Part shown: positions 16,986 to 29,415 of the stretch, one piece after another
Numbering within the stretch: the first letter of the stretch is position 1
Layout: every line of letters begins with the position of its first letter
Assembly (NCBI GenBank): GCA_002372015.1
Contig: DFIA01000033.1
Span: forward strand, 1 to 64,000
From: Bacteroidales bacterium UBA3709
Lineage (GTDB): Bacteria; Bacteroidota; Bacteroidia; Bacteroidales; UBA932
Direction: 5' to 3'
DNA length: 64,000 nt
The notes under the pieces: generated by a model
What the model was told of the DNA's origin: nothing
Database searches by the model: none
The model's input: the letters and a program-made list of their open reading frames with translations, nothing else
Position numbers and translations under genes: made by a program

Positions 16986-18749
16986 ATGTACGATATTTTA
17001 GAATTGAAGTCAAAAAGTTTTGAGGAGCTTTTGACAATAGCGCAAGACCTCGAAATTTCGAAACCTAAGTCATATTCTCAAGACGATTTGGTTTATAAAA
17101 TTTTGGATGAGCAAGCTATAAAAGCAGCTGGTCAGCCAGAAGACAAAAATAACCGTAGGGTGCGAGTGCGTGCAAAACAGCAAGGGCAGAATACTGAAGA
17201 AGAGCAAAAGACAAAAAAGAAGCCTCGCAAAAAATCCGATCGCACAGCAAAACCTGAAAGTGCCGAGAAGATAGAAAAGGTTGAGGCGGTTGAAAAAATA
17301 GAGAGGATAGAGGAGGCTGATACAGCGCAGCCTGCACAGCGGGCAGTGCGTCAGAAACGGCCGAGAATTCAGAGAGAACAGGCCGCTCAGCCTCAGGCTG
17401 AAGAAGGCGTTAAGGCAGAACCGCAAGTACAAGAGGATAAATCTCAATTGCATCCGCAACCTAAGTCGGCAGAAGCTGTTAGTGTGGAGAGTACAGATGC
17501 TAAACCGCAGAATCAGAATGTAGGAGAGCCAAAGGCTCATAATACTCACGATACTAATGCTCAGAATGCCGAGGCCAATAATTCTGCTGCTGAAAACAAA
17601 AAGACTCCAAAGTTTGAATTTGAAGGAGTGGTAAAAGCTGAAGGTGTACTGGAAATAATGCCAGATGGTTATGGTTTCCTCAGGTCTTCAGATTATAATT
17701 ACCTGAACTCTCCTGATGATATATACGTATCTCAGAGCCAAATAAAACTTTTTGCCTTAAAGACAGGCGATACTGTGTTTGGAGAAATCAAACCTCCGAG
17801 AGAAGGTGATAAGTATTTTCCATTGGTTAAGATAGATTCTATTAACGGAAGAGATCCTGCTTTTATCAGAGACAGGGTTCCTTTTGATTTTCTTACTCCG
17901 TTATTTCCAGATGAGAAATTCAACTTGTTAGGCAATGGACACAATAATTTGTCTTGTAGAGTAGTGGAGATGTTTGCGCCAATAGGCAAGGGGCAGCGTG
18001 GCCTTATAGTAGCTCAGCCTAAAACAGGTAAGACTGTATTGCTTAAAGAGATAGCTAATGCAATAGCAGACAATCATCCGGAAGTATATCTTATTGTATT
18101 GCTTATAGACGAGCGTCCGGAAGAAGTTACCGATATGGCCCGCAGTGTAAAAGCAGAGGTAGTTGCCTCTACTTTTGACGAGCCGGCAGAAAGACATGTA
18201 AAGGTGGCAAGCATAGTTTTGGAGAAAGCTAAGCGTTTGGTAGAATGTGGACACGATGTGGTTATTTTGCTCGATTCTATAACTCGTTTAGCCAGAGCTT
18301 TTAATACGGTGCAGCCTGCGAGCGGAAAGGTATTGAGCGGAGGTGTGGATGCCAATGCATTGCACAAGCCTAAAAGATTTTTTGGCGCAGCAAGAAATGT
18401 GGAGAATGGAGGTTCGCTTACAATAATAGCTACAGCCCTTACAGAAACCGGCAGTAAAATGGATGATGTAATCTTTGAGGAATTTAAGGGAACTGGCAAT
18501 ATGGAACTTCAGTTAGACCGCAAACTCTCCAACAAGCGAATATTCCCTGCCGTAGATGTTACATTAAGCTCTACCAGAAGAGATGATCTGCTGGTGAACA
18601 AGGAAATTCTGAACCGTATATGGATACTTAGAAACTATCTCTCGGATATGAACAGCGTAGAGGCTATGGAATTCATGAAGGCTCGTCTGGAAAAGACAGC
18701 CTCCAATGAAGAATTCCTTGTTACTATGAATGGAGATGCGCTAAAATAG
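16986..18749 (+). CDS. rho: transcription termination factor Rho with long N-terminal insertion
   Basis: Hexameric RNA helicase that ends transcription. Residues 1-45 are the Rho_N helical domain. Residues about 50-208 are a low-complexity insertion, first basic ([20 protein letters not shown]), then rich in Glu, Ala and Gln. The RNA-binding cold-shock fold starts near 215 ([15 protein letters not shown]). The ATPase has Walker A QPKTGKT near 341 and the Walker B region [16 protein letters not shown]. At 587 residues it is about 170 longer than E. coli Rho, wholly because of the insertion. In Bacteroides thetaiotaomicron such a region is reported to drive phase separation. It faces ridA tail to tail. 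Confidence 0.96.
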   Translation: MYDILELKSKSFEELLTIAQDLEISKPKSYSQDDLVYKILDEQAIKAAGQPEDKNNRRVRVRAKQQGQNTEEEQKTKKKPRKKSDRTAKPESAEKIEKVEAVEKIERIEEADTAQPAQRAVRQKRPRIQREQAAQPQAEEGVKAEPQVQEDKSQLHPQPKSAEAVSVESTDAKPQNQNVGEPKAHNTHDTNAQNAEANNSAAENKKTPKFEFEGVVKAEGVLEIMPDGYGFLRSSDYNYLNSPDDIYVSQSQIKLFALKTGDTVFGEIKPPREGDKYFPLVKIDSINGRDPAFIRDRVPFDFLTPLFPDEKFNLLGNGHNNLSCRVVEMFAPIGKGQRGLIVAQPKTGKTVLLKEIANAIADNHPEVYLIVLLIDERPEEVTDMARSVKAEVVASTFDEPAERHVKVASIVLEKAKRLVECGHDVVILLDSITRLARAFNTVQPASGKVLSGGVDANALHKPKRFFGAARNVENGGSLTIIATALTETGSKMDDVIFEEFKGTGNMELQLDRKLSNKRIFPAVDVTLSSTRRDDLLVNKEILNRIWILRNYLSDMNSVEAMEFMKARLEKTASNEEFLVTMNGDALK

Positions 18750-18768
18750 CAATCGCCGAATGGGCGTA

Positions 18769-19146
18769 TTACTTTACGGCAATAATATCAACTTCTACCA
18801 TAGCATTTTTTGGGAGAGCAGCTACTTGATAGGCTACTCTTGCGGGGTATGGCTCTGAAAAGAACTGGGCATACACTTGGTTAAGCGTGCCAAAGTTGGC
18901 AAGATCTTGCAGATAGCATGTTACTTTAACTGCATCAGACATTTTAAAACCACCTTCTTCCAACACATTTTTAAGATTGGTAAAAACCTGTGTTAGCTGC
19001 TCTTTAAAGCCACCGGCAACAAATTCTCCTGTGGCCGGATCTATAGGAAGCTGACCTGATGCATAGATTGTATTGTCTGCAATAACTGCTTGGCTGTAAG
19101 TTCCTACAGCGGCCGGTGCCTTTGGACTTGCTACTATTTTTTTCAT
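18769..19146 (-). CDS. ridA: RidA family reactive intermediate deaminase
   Basis: Hydrolyses reactive enamine and imine intermediates released by PLP enzymes, protecting them from damage. The 125-residue protein shows the full RidA pattern: APAAVGTYSQAV, YASGQLPIDPATGEF, the central NLKNVLEEGG, and the signature PARVAYQVAALPKNAMVEVDIIA with the conserved substrate-binding arginine. Downstream of the permease by 20 bases, so it may share its transcript. Confidence 0.94.
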   Translation of the reverse strand: MKKIVASPKAPAAVGTYSQAVIADNTIYASGQLPIDPATGEFVAGGFKEQLTQVFTNLKNVLEEGGFKMSDAVKVTCYLQDLANFGTLNQVYAQFFSEPYPARVAYQVAALPKNAMVEVDIIAVK

Positions 19147-19166
19147 ATCTGTTTAATTGTATAAAG

Positions 19167-20267
19167 TTATAGATTATAAAGATAGCATATTAATCCTGCC
19201 GATATGCCTGTTAAAGCACATAGCCCTTTGGTTATAATCCAATTTTTCTTACTATCTGCCAAAAGCGGAAGCGATACATGGCCTTGTTGTGTTATGGCAT
19301 TAGTAATTAGTACACATAGCGGCAGACTTCCTTGCAAGTAGAGCAGAATAAAAATAATATGCGGCCCCGATTGAGGAATCAGACCGATTACTGCTGCTAT
19401 CAGAATAAGAAGCGGCATATAGTTGCTGTATTTGGAAATTAGTTCCTCTGTGTGTATATAGTTTATTATAATGCCACAGATAATTAACGCAGCCAATGTC
19501 CAGAGGAAAACTGCTGTAAGGTGTTTCTTTAATATATGATTCCAAATATGTTCCTTAATGAAGTGTTCTGTGGCAGTGGCCGTCATTAGCAGGGTTATAA
19601 AAGCCAGGCCGCCAAAGCATGCTAATATCCACTTTTCGTTAAAAATGCTCGATACAGTAGTGTTGTCTTCCGCTGCCTCGCCTATCATTCCTGTGGCCAT
19701 TAAGACAATAAAGCACAGAATACCAGCCATTACAATAATTCTTTTGCTGCCAGACTTTCTTAGTGCATTGTATGAGCTCAATAGAAATATGGAGGCCACT
19801 TTGTTGTCTTCTGTGGAGTGTACTTCTAAACTATTGCAATTGGAATGCTTTTTTGTGCCGTGCAGATTGCCTTGCCGCTTTGTTATCAGGTTTACGCATA
19901 ACCCGAAAACTATTGCCAGAATACTCAGAATCAGTAGAAGTTTTAAATATATGCCGGGCGAGGCTGCCAACAGCAGAAAGGCTTCGTCTCCTGTAGAAAC
20001 AATCATGGCTGCAATCAGAGCTCCGAGGCCTAATACGGAGTGGGAATACAACGAAACAGCAGCAAAGCCTCCCACACAACCGGGGATAGCTCCCAGTATG
20101 ATGCCAGTAAGAACCTGTTTTACAGGAGAGTTCTTAATGCTGTGGAGCCATTTGCCTTGATTGTCTATATTAAGATATTCTATGAGCAACATCATTATGA
20201 TAACAAGGCCTGTAATCATAATGGCTCCCTTAACCGCTTCTAATAATATTTGGATAAACTCTGCCAA
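19167..20267 (-). CDS. putative manganese/metal efflux permease (DUF2899-like)
   Basis: A 366-residue membrane protein with about nine to ten hydrophobic segments, resembling the family annotated in Bacteroidota as putative manganese transporter or arsenic efflux protein. Conserved-looking parts are IPGCVGGFAAVSLYSH in the first half and IPQSGPHIIFILLYLQGSLP in the second, which look like two related halves around a soluble linker rich in Lys, His and Asn (residues about 130-160). Apparent start codon is TTG, 2 bases after the meaB stop; translation is probably coupled. The substrate cannot be judged from the sequence. Confidence 0.7.
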   Translation of the reverse strand: MAEFIQILLEAVKGAIMITGLVIIMMLLIEYLNIDNQGKWLHSIKNSPVKQVLTGIILGAIPGCVGGFAAVSLYSHSVLGLGALIAAMIVSTGDEAFLLLAASPGIYLKLLLILSILAIVFGLCVNLITKRQGNLHGTKKHSNCNSLEVHSTEDNKVASIFLLSSYNALRKSGSKRIIVMAGILCFIVLMATGMIGEAAEDNTTVSSIFNEKWILACFGGLAFITLLMTATATEHFIKEHIWNHILKKHLTAVFLWTLAALIICGIIINYIHTEELISKYSNYMPLLILIAAVIGLIPQSGPHIIFILLYLQGSLPLCVLITNAITQQGHVSLPLLADSKKNWIITKGLCALTGISAGLICYLYNL

Positions 20268-20269
20268 TA

Positions 20270-21412
20270 TTATTCAAGCTCTTTGTATATATCTAATAAC
20301 TGTTCTGCTGCCATAAAAGAATCTATTTGGCCGGCAAGCACTTGTTGTTCTGTTTTTTGGATGGCTTTTTCTATCTTTGGATTGTCGTAGAAATTATTTC
20401 TGAGGGTTTCGTTTATATGCTCATACATCCAATACTTTGCTTGTTGGCGGCGGCGTATGTCGTAGTAGCCGTTTTTTCTTACAAGTTTAAAGTATGCATC
20501 TATTTTGTCTAATATCTCCGGCAATCCCTTTTTAGTTACAGCAGAAGATGTTACAGCCGTTGGCACCCAGCCGGAGTCTGTTGGGGGAAATAAATGTAAG
20601 GCATTTGCATATAAAGCTTTAGCTCCTTCTGCCTTTTCTATGTTATTGCCATCTGCTTTGGTTATGGCTATAAGGTCGCTCATTTCCATAATACCCCTTT
20701 TGATTCCTTGCAAATCGTCTCCTGCTCCGCTGAGCATAAGTAAGAGAAAGAAGTCGCTCATAGAGTGAACGGCTATTTCGCTCTGTCCTACTCCTACGGT
20801 TTCTATAAAAATAACATCGTAGCCCGCGGCCTCACATAGTATGACGGTTTCTCTGGTTTTTCTAGATACTCCTCCAAGTGAACCGGCGGAGGGAGAAGGC
20901 CTTATAAAGGCTTTAGGATCTTTTGTGAGGGTTTCCATTCTGGTTTTGTCGCCCAGAATAGAACCTTTGGTTTTTTCGCTTGAAGGGTCTATTGCCAGTA
21001 CGGCTAATTTGTGGCCGGCACTTGTAATATAGCCTCCAAATGCCTCTATGAAAGTGCTTTTGCCGGCTCCAGGCACTCCGGTTATGCCTATGCGCATAGT
21101 ACGGATTTTACTCTTTCTTACTTTCTCCTGGCAACCTATAATTATTTCTTTGGCCAGGGTACGGTGCTCTGGATTAGAACTTTCTATTATGGTTATAGCT
21201 TTACCCAATATTGCTCTGTCGCCTGCAAAAATACCCTTTAGATATTCTTTGGCTGTGAGTATGGCGGGTTTCTTTTTTACAAAGAAATTCTTGATATAAG
21301 GATTTACAGTAGGCTGGGCTTTTACACCATCGTTGACTAAAAGTGCGGTGTTGTTTTTCTTACTTTTCTTTGGTGGCCAATCCTCTGTAGTTGCATCTAT
21401 TTTATTGCTCAT
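20270..21412 (-). CDS. meaB: methylmalonyl-CoA mutase-associated GTPase MeaB
   Basis: G-protein chaperone that guards methylmalonyl-CoA mutase and gates delivery of its B12 cofactor. The 380-residue protein has Walker A GVPGAGKST near residue 110, a switch region around DPSSEKTKGSILGDKTRM, the Walker B stretch YDVIFIETVGVGQSE and the guanine-specificity motif TKAD. A C-terminal helical dimerisation arm follows. It implies a methylmalonyl-CoA pathway (succinate-propionate interconversion), common in Bacteroidales. The mutase subunits are not in the window. Confidence 0.94.
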   Translation of the reverse strand: MSNKIDATTEDWPPKKSKKNNTALLVNDGVKAQPTVNPYIKNFFVKKKPAILTAKEYLKGIFAGDRAILGKAITIIESSNPEHRTLAKEIIIGCQEKVRKSKIRTMRIGITGVPGAGKSTFIEAFGGYITSAGHKLAVLAIDPSSEKTKGSILGDKTRMETLTKDPKAFIRPSPSAGSLGGVSRKTRETVILCEAAGYDVIFIETVGVGQSEIAVHSMSDFFLLLMLSGAGDDLQGIKRGIMEMSDLIAITKADGNNIEKAEGAKALYANALHLFPPTDSGWVPTAVTSSAVTKKGLPEILDKIDAYFKLVRKNGYYDIRRRQQAKYWMYEHINETLRNNFYDNPKIEKAIQKTEQQVLAGQIDSFMAAEQLLDIYKELE

Positions 21413-21540
21413 ACGGCTTGTTTACTCGTTGGTTGTATTGATTTCTAAAGTCTCTAAGCAAAATTAAGTATAAGTTTTTATTTCTACAATTGTATTTGGG
21501 CTACCCCTCTCCAAAGTGCTAACCACTTTGAAAATCGGTG

Positions 21541-22644
21541 TTAATGTTCTGTTATGCTTCCGCCCACAAATATTGCAACAATCGGCCTGTCTGGAGAGTT
21601 TGTTACAAGTGTTATTATGAACATTTTATCTGGATCTGCCTTACTCGCATTTATACTACCCTTTAATACAGCCTTGCTGCCAGCTAAAATTTGCGCAGGG
21701 CAATTCAAATCCATGCTATCTCCACCTGTTTCTATCTTGTATATTCTTAGTGTGGTTTTACCTGGGTTGCTTATGGTTACATTTACAGGAATTTTACTTC
21801 CTTTTTTAACAGTGCCAAACTGAAAGGAACTCTCGTCTAAAAATACTTGCGCAGCCCTGTCTTTTTCTTCTTTGCTCAGCGATGTGTATGGGGTAACAAT
21901 AGTGGCTTCTGTGGCAAAAGTGCCAATATTTTTGCCATCGTTCAGCATAGTAGCTTTGTAGATGTTTTTTCCCCAACGCTGTTTGCCCTTGGCTGTATTG
22001 ATGGAGTATGATATGGTGGCGCTCTCCCCTGGAGCTATGCTTGAGGGCGATACTGATATTTCGAGAGCAGGGTCGATATTTGTAAAAGTTATATTTACTT
22101 TTTTTGAACTGATGTTTACGATATTTTCTTTGAGAGCCTTTTTTAGCCCTTGTTCTATCTGACCGCTATTCTGTGTAGAAGATTTCATACCCATTGGTCC
22201 GAAGTGGGCCGGATAAAGTTCAGAAATAGGTTTTTCTTTGTCGTATGCAACGCCGATAATACGCAGCATGATAGGCTTGGCAGAGGAAGATACATAAACC
22301 GTGAGGGTTTTGTCAAAAGGATAGGCTCCCTGATCGTTGAGATAGGTAACCTTGATAATTCCGCTTTCTCCGGGTTTGATAGGGGCCTTGTCCCACTCTG
22401 GTACGGAGCATCCGCAAGATGAGAGGATATTATTTATAACAACCGGCTGATTACTGATGTTTGTGTATTTGAACTCACAATGCTTTTTTCCGCTGCCGGC
22501 AAGGAACTTTCCAAAATTATGAACTACCTTATCAAATTTTAGCGATGTGGTATGCCCTGTTTGTGCCCATGCTGTATAATTAAAAATAATTGAAACACAG
22601 GATAGTAAGATAATCCATAATTTTATTGAAGAAACTTTTTTCAT
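21541..22644 (-). CDS. DUF1573 domain secreted protein
   Basis: A 367-residue exported protein with an N-terminal signal peptide (MKKVSSIKLWIILLSC to about residue 27, likely cleaved after AWA). At least two DUF1573 immunoglobulin-like repeats are visible. The first is KFDKVVHNFGKFLAGSGKKH with NNILSSCGCSVPEW, the second FQFGTVKKGSKIPVNVTISN. These domains are common in Bacteroidota envelopes and have no settled function. It is transcribed divergently from the M16 protease. Confidence 0.85.
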   Translation of the reverse strand: MKKVSSIKLWIILLSCVSIIFNYTAWAQTGHTTSLKFDKVVHNFGKFLAGSGKKHCEFKYTNISNQPVVINNILSSCGCSVPEWDKAPIKPGESGIIKVTYLNDQGAYPFDKTLTVYVSSSAKPIMLRIIGVAYDKEKPISELYPAHFGPMGMKSSTQNSGQIEQGLKKALKENIVNISSKKVNITFTNIDPALEISVSPSSIAPGESATISYSINTAKGKQRWGKNIYKATMLNDGKNIGTFATEATIVTPYTSLSKEEKDRAAQVFLDESSFQFGTVKKGSKIPVNVTISNPGKTTLRIYKIETGGDSMDLNCPAQILAGSKAVLKGSINASKADPDKMFIITLVTNSPDRPIVAIFVGGSITEH

Positions 22645-22674
22645 AACAAAACCTCTTTTTCTTCCTTACTATTG

Positions 22675-22704
22675 CAAATATAATGCAAAACGCACTAAAC
22701 CAAT
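22675..22704 (-). promoter_or_regulatory. predicted promoter of the DUF1573 gene
   Basis: On the minus strand ATTG (22704-22701), an 18-base spacer and TATATTTG (22682-22675) match the Bacteroidota promoter form. The -7 element ends 30 bases before the start codon. Confidence 0.5.
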
Positions 22705-22770
22705 TTAAGGAAAATGCTTAAATTTAAGCCCACAATAAATTTCAGACTAAATTACAAACACGATATATCT

Positions 22771-25976
<3,206 letters not shown>

Positions 25977-26011
25977 CATAGGGTGATATAAATTACACTT
26001 AAATTACACTG

Positions 26012-26041
26012 AAAGAGCTCGGGTTGCCGAGCTTTTTCTTT
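26012..26041 (+). terminator. intrinsic terminator after ferredoxin
   Basis: AGCTCGG (26016-26022) pairs perfectly with CCGAGCT (26027-26033) around a GTTG loop. Upstream A residues extend the stem and a T-rich run follows. Confidence 0.85.
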
Positions 26042-26098
26042 TATAGATAAAATGATTAAATTCGCAGGATATTAAGGCAATTAGAAATTTAATTTTTT

Positions 26099-29000
26099 AT
26101 GGTATCATTTTCAAAGTTTTTGAGGGGTTTATTTGGCTCTAAGGAAGATAGAGACATGAAGGTTATTAAACCTGTTTTGGCTAAGGTATTGGAGGAATAT
26201 AGCAGAATAGACAAATTGTCTAATAATGAGCTTAGAGAGGAGGCACGCAGAATAAAGACTACCATCAGAGAGAGATTAGAAGAAGATCGGGCCAAGCGTG
26301 CGCAAATCAAAACCCAGTTGGAAGGCCTGGATATTCCGGCTAAGGAAAAGGAGAAGTTGGCCGCAGAAGATGATGCGCTGAAAAAGAAAATAAATCAGGA
26401 GGTAGAACTTGTGCTTTCTGAAGTTTTGCCATCGGCTTTTGCAATCATGAAATCTACTGCCCGAAGGTTTAAGGAAGGAGAGGTGATAGTTGAGGCTACA
26501 GAGTTCGATAAAGATCTGAGCACAAAGGCAGACTATGTTACTATAGATGGGCAGCAGGCTATCTGGAAAAATTCTTGGATGGCTGGCGGAAATATGATTA
26601 CCTGGGATATGGTGCATTACGATGTGCAGCTGATAGGTGGTATAGCACTGCACCAAGGAAAAATAGCCGAAATGGCAACAGGCGAGGGTAAAACTTTAGT
26701 AGCCACCCTACCTGTATTCCTGAATGCCTTGGCAGGTTTTGGAGTTCACATGGTAACTGTGAATGATTATCTTGCCAAGCGAGATTCGGAGTGGATGGGC
26801 CCGCTTTATCAGTTTCATGGATTATCTGTAGATTGTATAGATAAGCATGAACCTAATTCGGAGGCAAGGAAAAATGCCTATATGGCAGATGTTACCTTTG
26901 GTACCAATAATGAGTTCGGCTTTGACTATCTGAGAGATAATATGTCTGTAAATCTGGAAGATCTGGTGCAGAGAGAACATCATTATGCTATTGTGGATGA
27001 GGTGGATTCTGTGCTGATAGATGATGCCCGTACACCTCTGATTATATCCGGGCCGGTGCCAAAAGGAGAAGATCAGCAATATGAAGAGTACAGGCCTATA
27101 GTTGAAAAAATATATAATATTCAGAAGCAAGAGGCCACAAAGTATCTGAACGAGGCAAAGAAACTGATAGCAGCAGGGAATACAAAAGATGGAGGTATGG
27201 CTTTACTGAGAGCTCATAAGGCGTTGCCTAAGTACAATCCTCTCATTAAGTATTTATCGGAGCCAGGTATAAAGCAATTGCTTAATACTACCAACAATTT
27301 CTATATGCAGAATCAGAACAAGGAAATGCATGTAGTTACAGATCCTCTGTATTTTATTATAGAAGAGCAGGATAAATCGGTGGAGCTTACCGATAAGGGT
27401 AACGAATATATAGCATCCTTGGTTTCAGATCCTTTGTTCTTTGTGTTGCCAGATGTAGGTGCACAGGTTGCAGAAATAGAAAAGCAGAATATATCGGTGG
27501 AAGAGCAGCAATCTAAGAGAGATCAACTGATTTCTGAGTATGCCATTAAGGCCGAGAGGGTTCATACTGTTACTCAGCTTCTGAAGGCCTATACCATGTT
27601 TGAAAAGGATGTAGATTATGTTCTTATAGATAATAAGATAAAAATTGTAGATGAACAGACTGGCCGTATTATGGAAGGCAGGCGTTGGTCAGATGGTTTG
27701 CATCAGGCAGTTGAGGCCAAGGAAAGGGTAAAAGTAGAGGCTGCCACTCAAACATTTGCAACCATAACTCTGCAAAATTATTTCAGAATGTATCATAAAC
27801 TGGCCGGTATGACAGGAACTGCTTCTACCGAAGCCGGAGAATTCTGGTCTATCTACAAGTTGGATGTGGTTACAATTCCTACCAACAAGCCTGTAATCAG
27901 GATTGATGCAGACGATTTGATTTACAAGACCAGAAAAGATAAGTACAATGCTGTTATAGACAGGATAACAGATCTGAGAAAGCAGGGCCGCCCTGTATTG
28001 GTAGGTACTACTTCCGTAGAAATTTCTGAAATGTTGAGTAAGGCCCTAACTCTTAGAAAGATACCTCATAATGTATTGAATGCTAAGTTACATGCTAAAG
28101 AAGCAGAGATAGTAGCTCACGCGGGGCAGGCCGGCAATGTTACAATAGCAACTAATATGGCTGGTAGAGGTACAGACATTAAGCTTGGTGCCGGTGTCGT
28201 GGAGGCGGGCGGACTCGCCATCATAGGAACAGAGAGGCACGATAGCCGAAGGGTGGACCGCCAGTTGAGAGGCCGTGCAGGCCGTCAGGGCGACCCTGGT
28301 TCTTCGGAGTTCTATGTGTCTCTTGAAGACGATCTTATGCGTTTATTTGGGGCTGAAAGAATATCGAGGCTTGTAGATAGGATGGGTATGAAGGAAGGGG
28401 ATGTGTTGCAGCACAAGTGGTTGTCTTCTTCCGTGGAAAGGGCGCAGAAAAAAGTGGAGGAGAATAACTTTGGTATAAGAAAGAGACTTCTTGAGTATGA
28501 CGATGTTATGAACACTCAAAGAAGTGTAATTTATACCAGAAGAAATAATGCTCTGAACGGAGAGCGTATGGATGTAGATCTGCAGAACATGATTGCAGAT
28601 TTTGCAGAGGCGTTGGCTTCTAAGAAAGAAAACTTTGATTATGAAAGCTTTAAAATGGAAATGATTACACAAGTTTCCATAGATCCTTCCTTTGATGAAG
28701 CTTTCTTTTCCAAGACCACCAAGAATGAGCTGAGCGATAAACTGGAAGAGGCAATTTCTGAAATAATAGAGAGAAGGGGAGAGACTCTTGTTACTAAAAC
28801 TTATCCTATAGTAGAGAGGATATATCAATCTCAATCAGCAACATATCAGAATGTTGCCATTCCTATTACAGACGGGCAGAAGGTTCTGCAGTTGATTGTT
28901 AATATGCAGAAGGCGGTAGATACAAAGGGTAAGGAAATTCAAAGAGCTCTTGTTAGGAATGTTACGCTTATAAAGATAGACGAGCACTGGAAGCAGCACC

Positions 29001-29395
29001 TGAGAGATATGGACGATCTCAAGCAGTCTGTGCAGGGAGCTACTTATGAGCAGAAAGATCCGCTGATAGTGTATAAGTTTGAAGGTTACAATCTGTTTAG
29101 AGAGGTGATTGAAAAAATAAGCAGGGATGTAATTTCTTTCTTGGTAAGAGCACAGTTGGCATTAAGAGAGGAAAACGACAATATGCTTCGTCAGGAGGCT
29201 CGCAGAAAAAAGACAGATATGAGCCGTATGAGTATGCGTAGAGACGAGGGTGCGGCACAGGCGGCTGCAGCAGCAGGCCGGCAGGAACGAAGCAATCAGC
29301 CGGTTCATGCCGAAAAGAAAGTAGGCAGAAACGACCCTTGCCCTTGCGGAAGTGGCAAGAAATACAAAAACTGTCATGGACAAGGTATTGATTAA
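26099..29395 (+). CDS. secA: preprotein translocase ATPase SecA
   Basis: Motor of the Sec pathway that pushes unfolded proteins through SecYEG. The 1098-residue protein has Walker A ATGEGKT near residue 197, the DEVDSV Walker B region, the preprotein-binding domain, helicase motif TNMAGRGTDI, LRGRAGRQGDPG, and a C-terminal zinc motif CPCGSGKKYKNCH. It is about 200 residues longer than E. coli SecA, with inserted helical segments near residues 75-110 and 325-500, as is usual in Bacteroidota. It stands alone between the ferredoxin terminator and lpd. Confidence 0.97.
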   Translation: MVSFSKFLRGLFGSKEDRDMKVIKPVLAKVLEEYSRIDKLSNNELREEARRIKTTIRERLEEDRAKRAQIKTQLEGLDIPAKEKEKLAAEDDALKKKINQEVELVLSEVLPSAFAIMKSTARRFKEGEVIVEATEFDKDLSTKADYVTIDGQQAIWKNSWMAGGNMITWDMVHYDVQLIGGIALHQGKIAEMATGEGKTLVATLPVFLNALAGFGVHMVTVNDYLAKRDSEWMGPLYQFHGLSVDCIDKHEPNSEARKNAYMADVTFGTNNEFGFDYLRDNMSVNLEDLVQREHHYAIVDEVDSVLIDDARTPLIISGPVPKGEDQQYEEYRPIVEKIYNIQKQEATKYLNEAKKLIAAGNTKDGGMALLRAHKALPKYNPLIKYLSEPGIKQLLNTTNNFYMQNQNKEMHVVTDPLYFIIEEQDKSVELTDKGNEYIASLVSDPLFFVLPDVGAQVAEIEKQNISVEEQQSKRDQLISEYAIKAERVHTVTQLLKAYTMFEKDVDYVLIDNKIKIVDEQTGRIMEGRRWSDGLHQAVEAKERVKVEAATQTFATITLQNYFRMYHKLAGMTGTASTEAGEFWSIYKLDVVTIPTNKPVIRIDADDLIYKTRKDKYNAVIDRITDLRKQGRPVLVGTTSVEISEMLSKALTLRKIPHNVLNAKLHAKEAEIVAHAGQAGNVTIATNMAGRGTDIKLGAGVVEAGGLAIIGTERHDSRRVDRQLRGRAGRQGDPGSSEFYVSLEDDLMRLFGAERISRLVDRMGMKEGDVLQHKWLSSSVERAQKKVEENNFGIRKRLLEYDDVMNTQRSVIYTRRNNALNGERMDVDLQNMIADFAEALASKKENFDYESFKMEMITQVSIDPSFDEAFFSKTTKNELSDKLEEAISEIIERRGETLVTKTYPIVERIYQSQSATYQNVAIPITDGQKVLQLIVNMQKAVDTKGKEIQRALVRNVTLIKIDEHWKQHLRDMDDLKQSVQGATYEQKDPLIVYKFEGYNLFREVIEKISRDVISFLVRAQLALREENDNMLRQEARRKKTDMSRMSMRRDEGAAQAAAAAGRQERSNQPVHAEKKVGRNDPCPCGSGKKYKNCHGQGID

Positions 29396-29415
29396 TAATT
29401 AAATACATTATCGCA

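Noticed and set aside
18750..18768. Terminator between convergent rho and ridA
   Set aside because: Only a 4-bp CGCC/GGCG stem and no T-run.
19558..20160. 200-codon + strand frame
   Set aside because: Antisense to the permease gene, which has membrane segments and coupled spacing to meaB.
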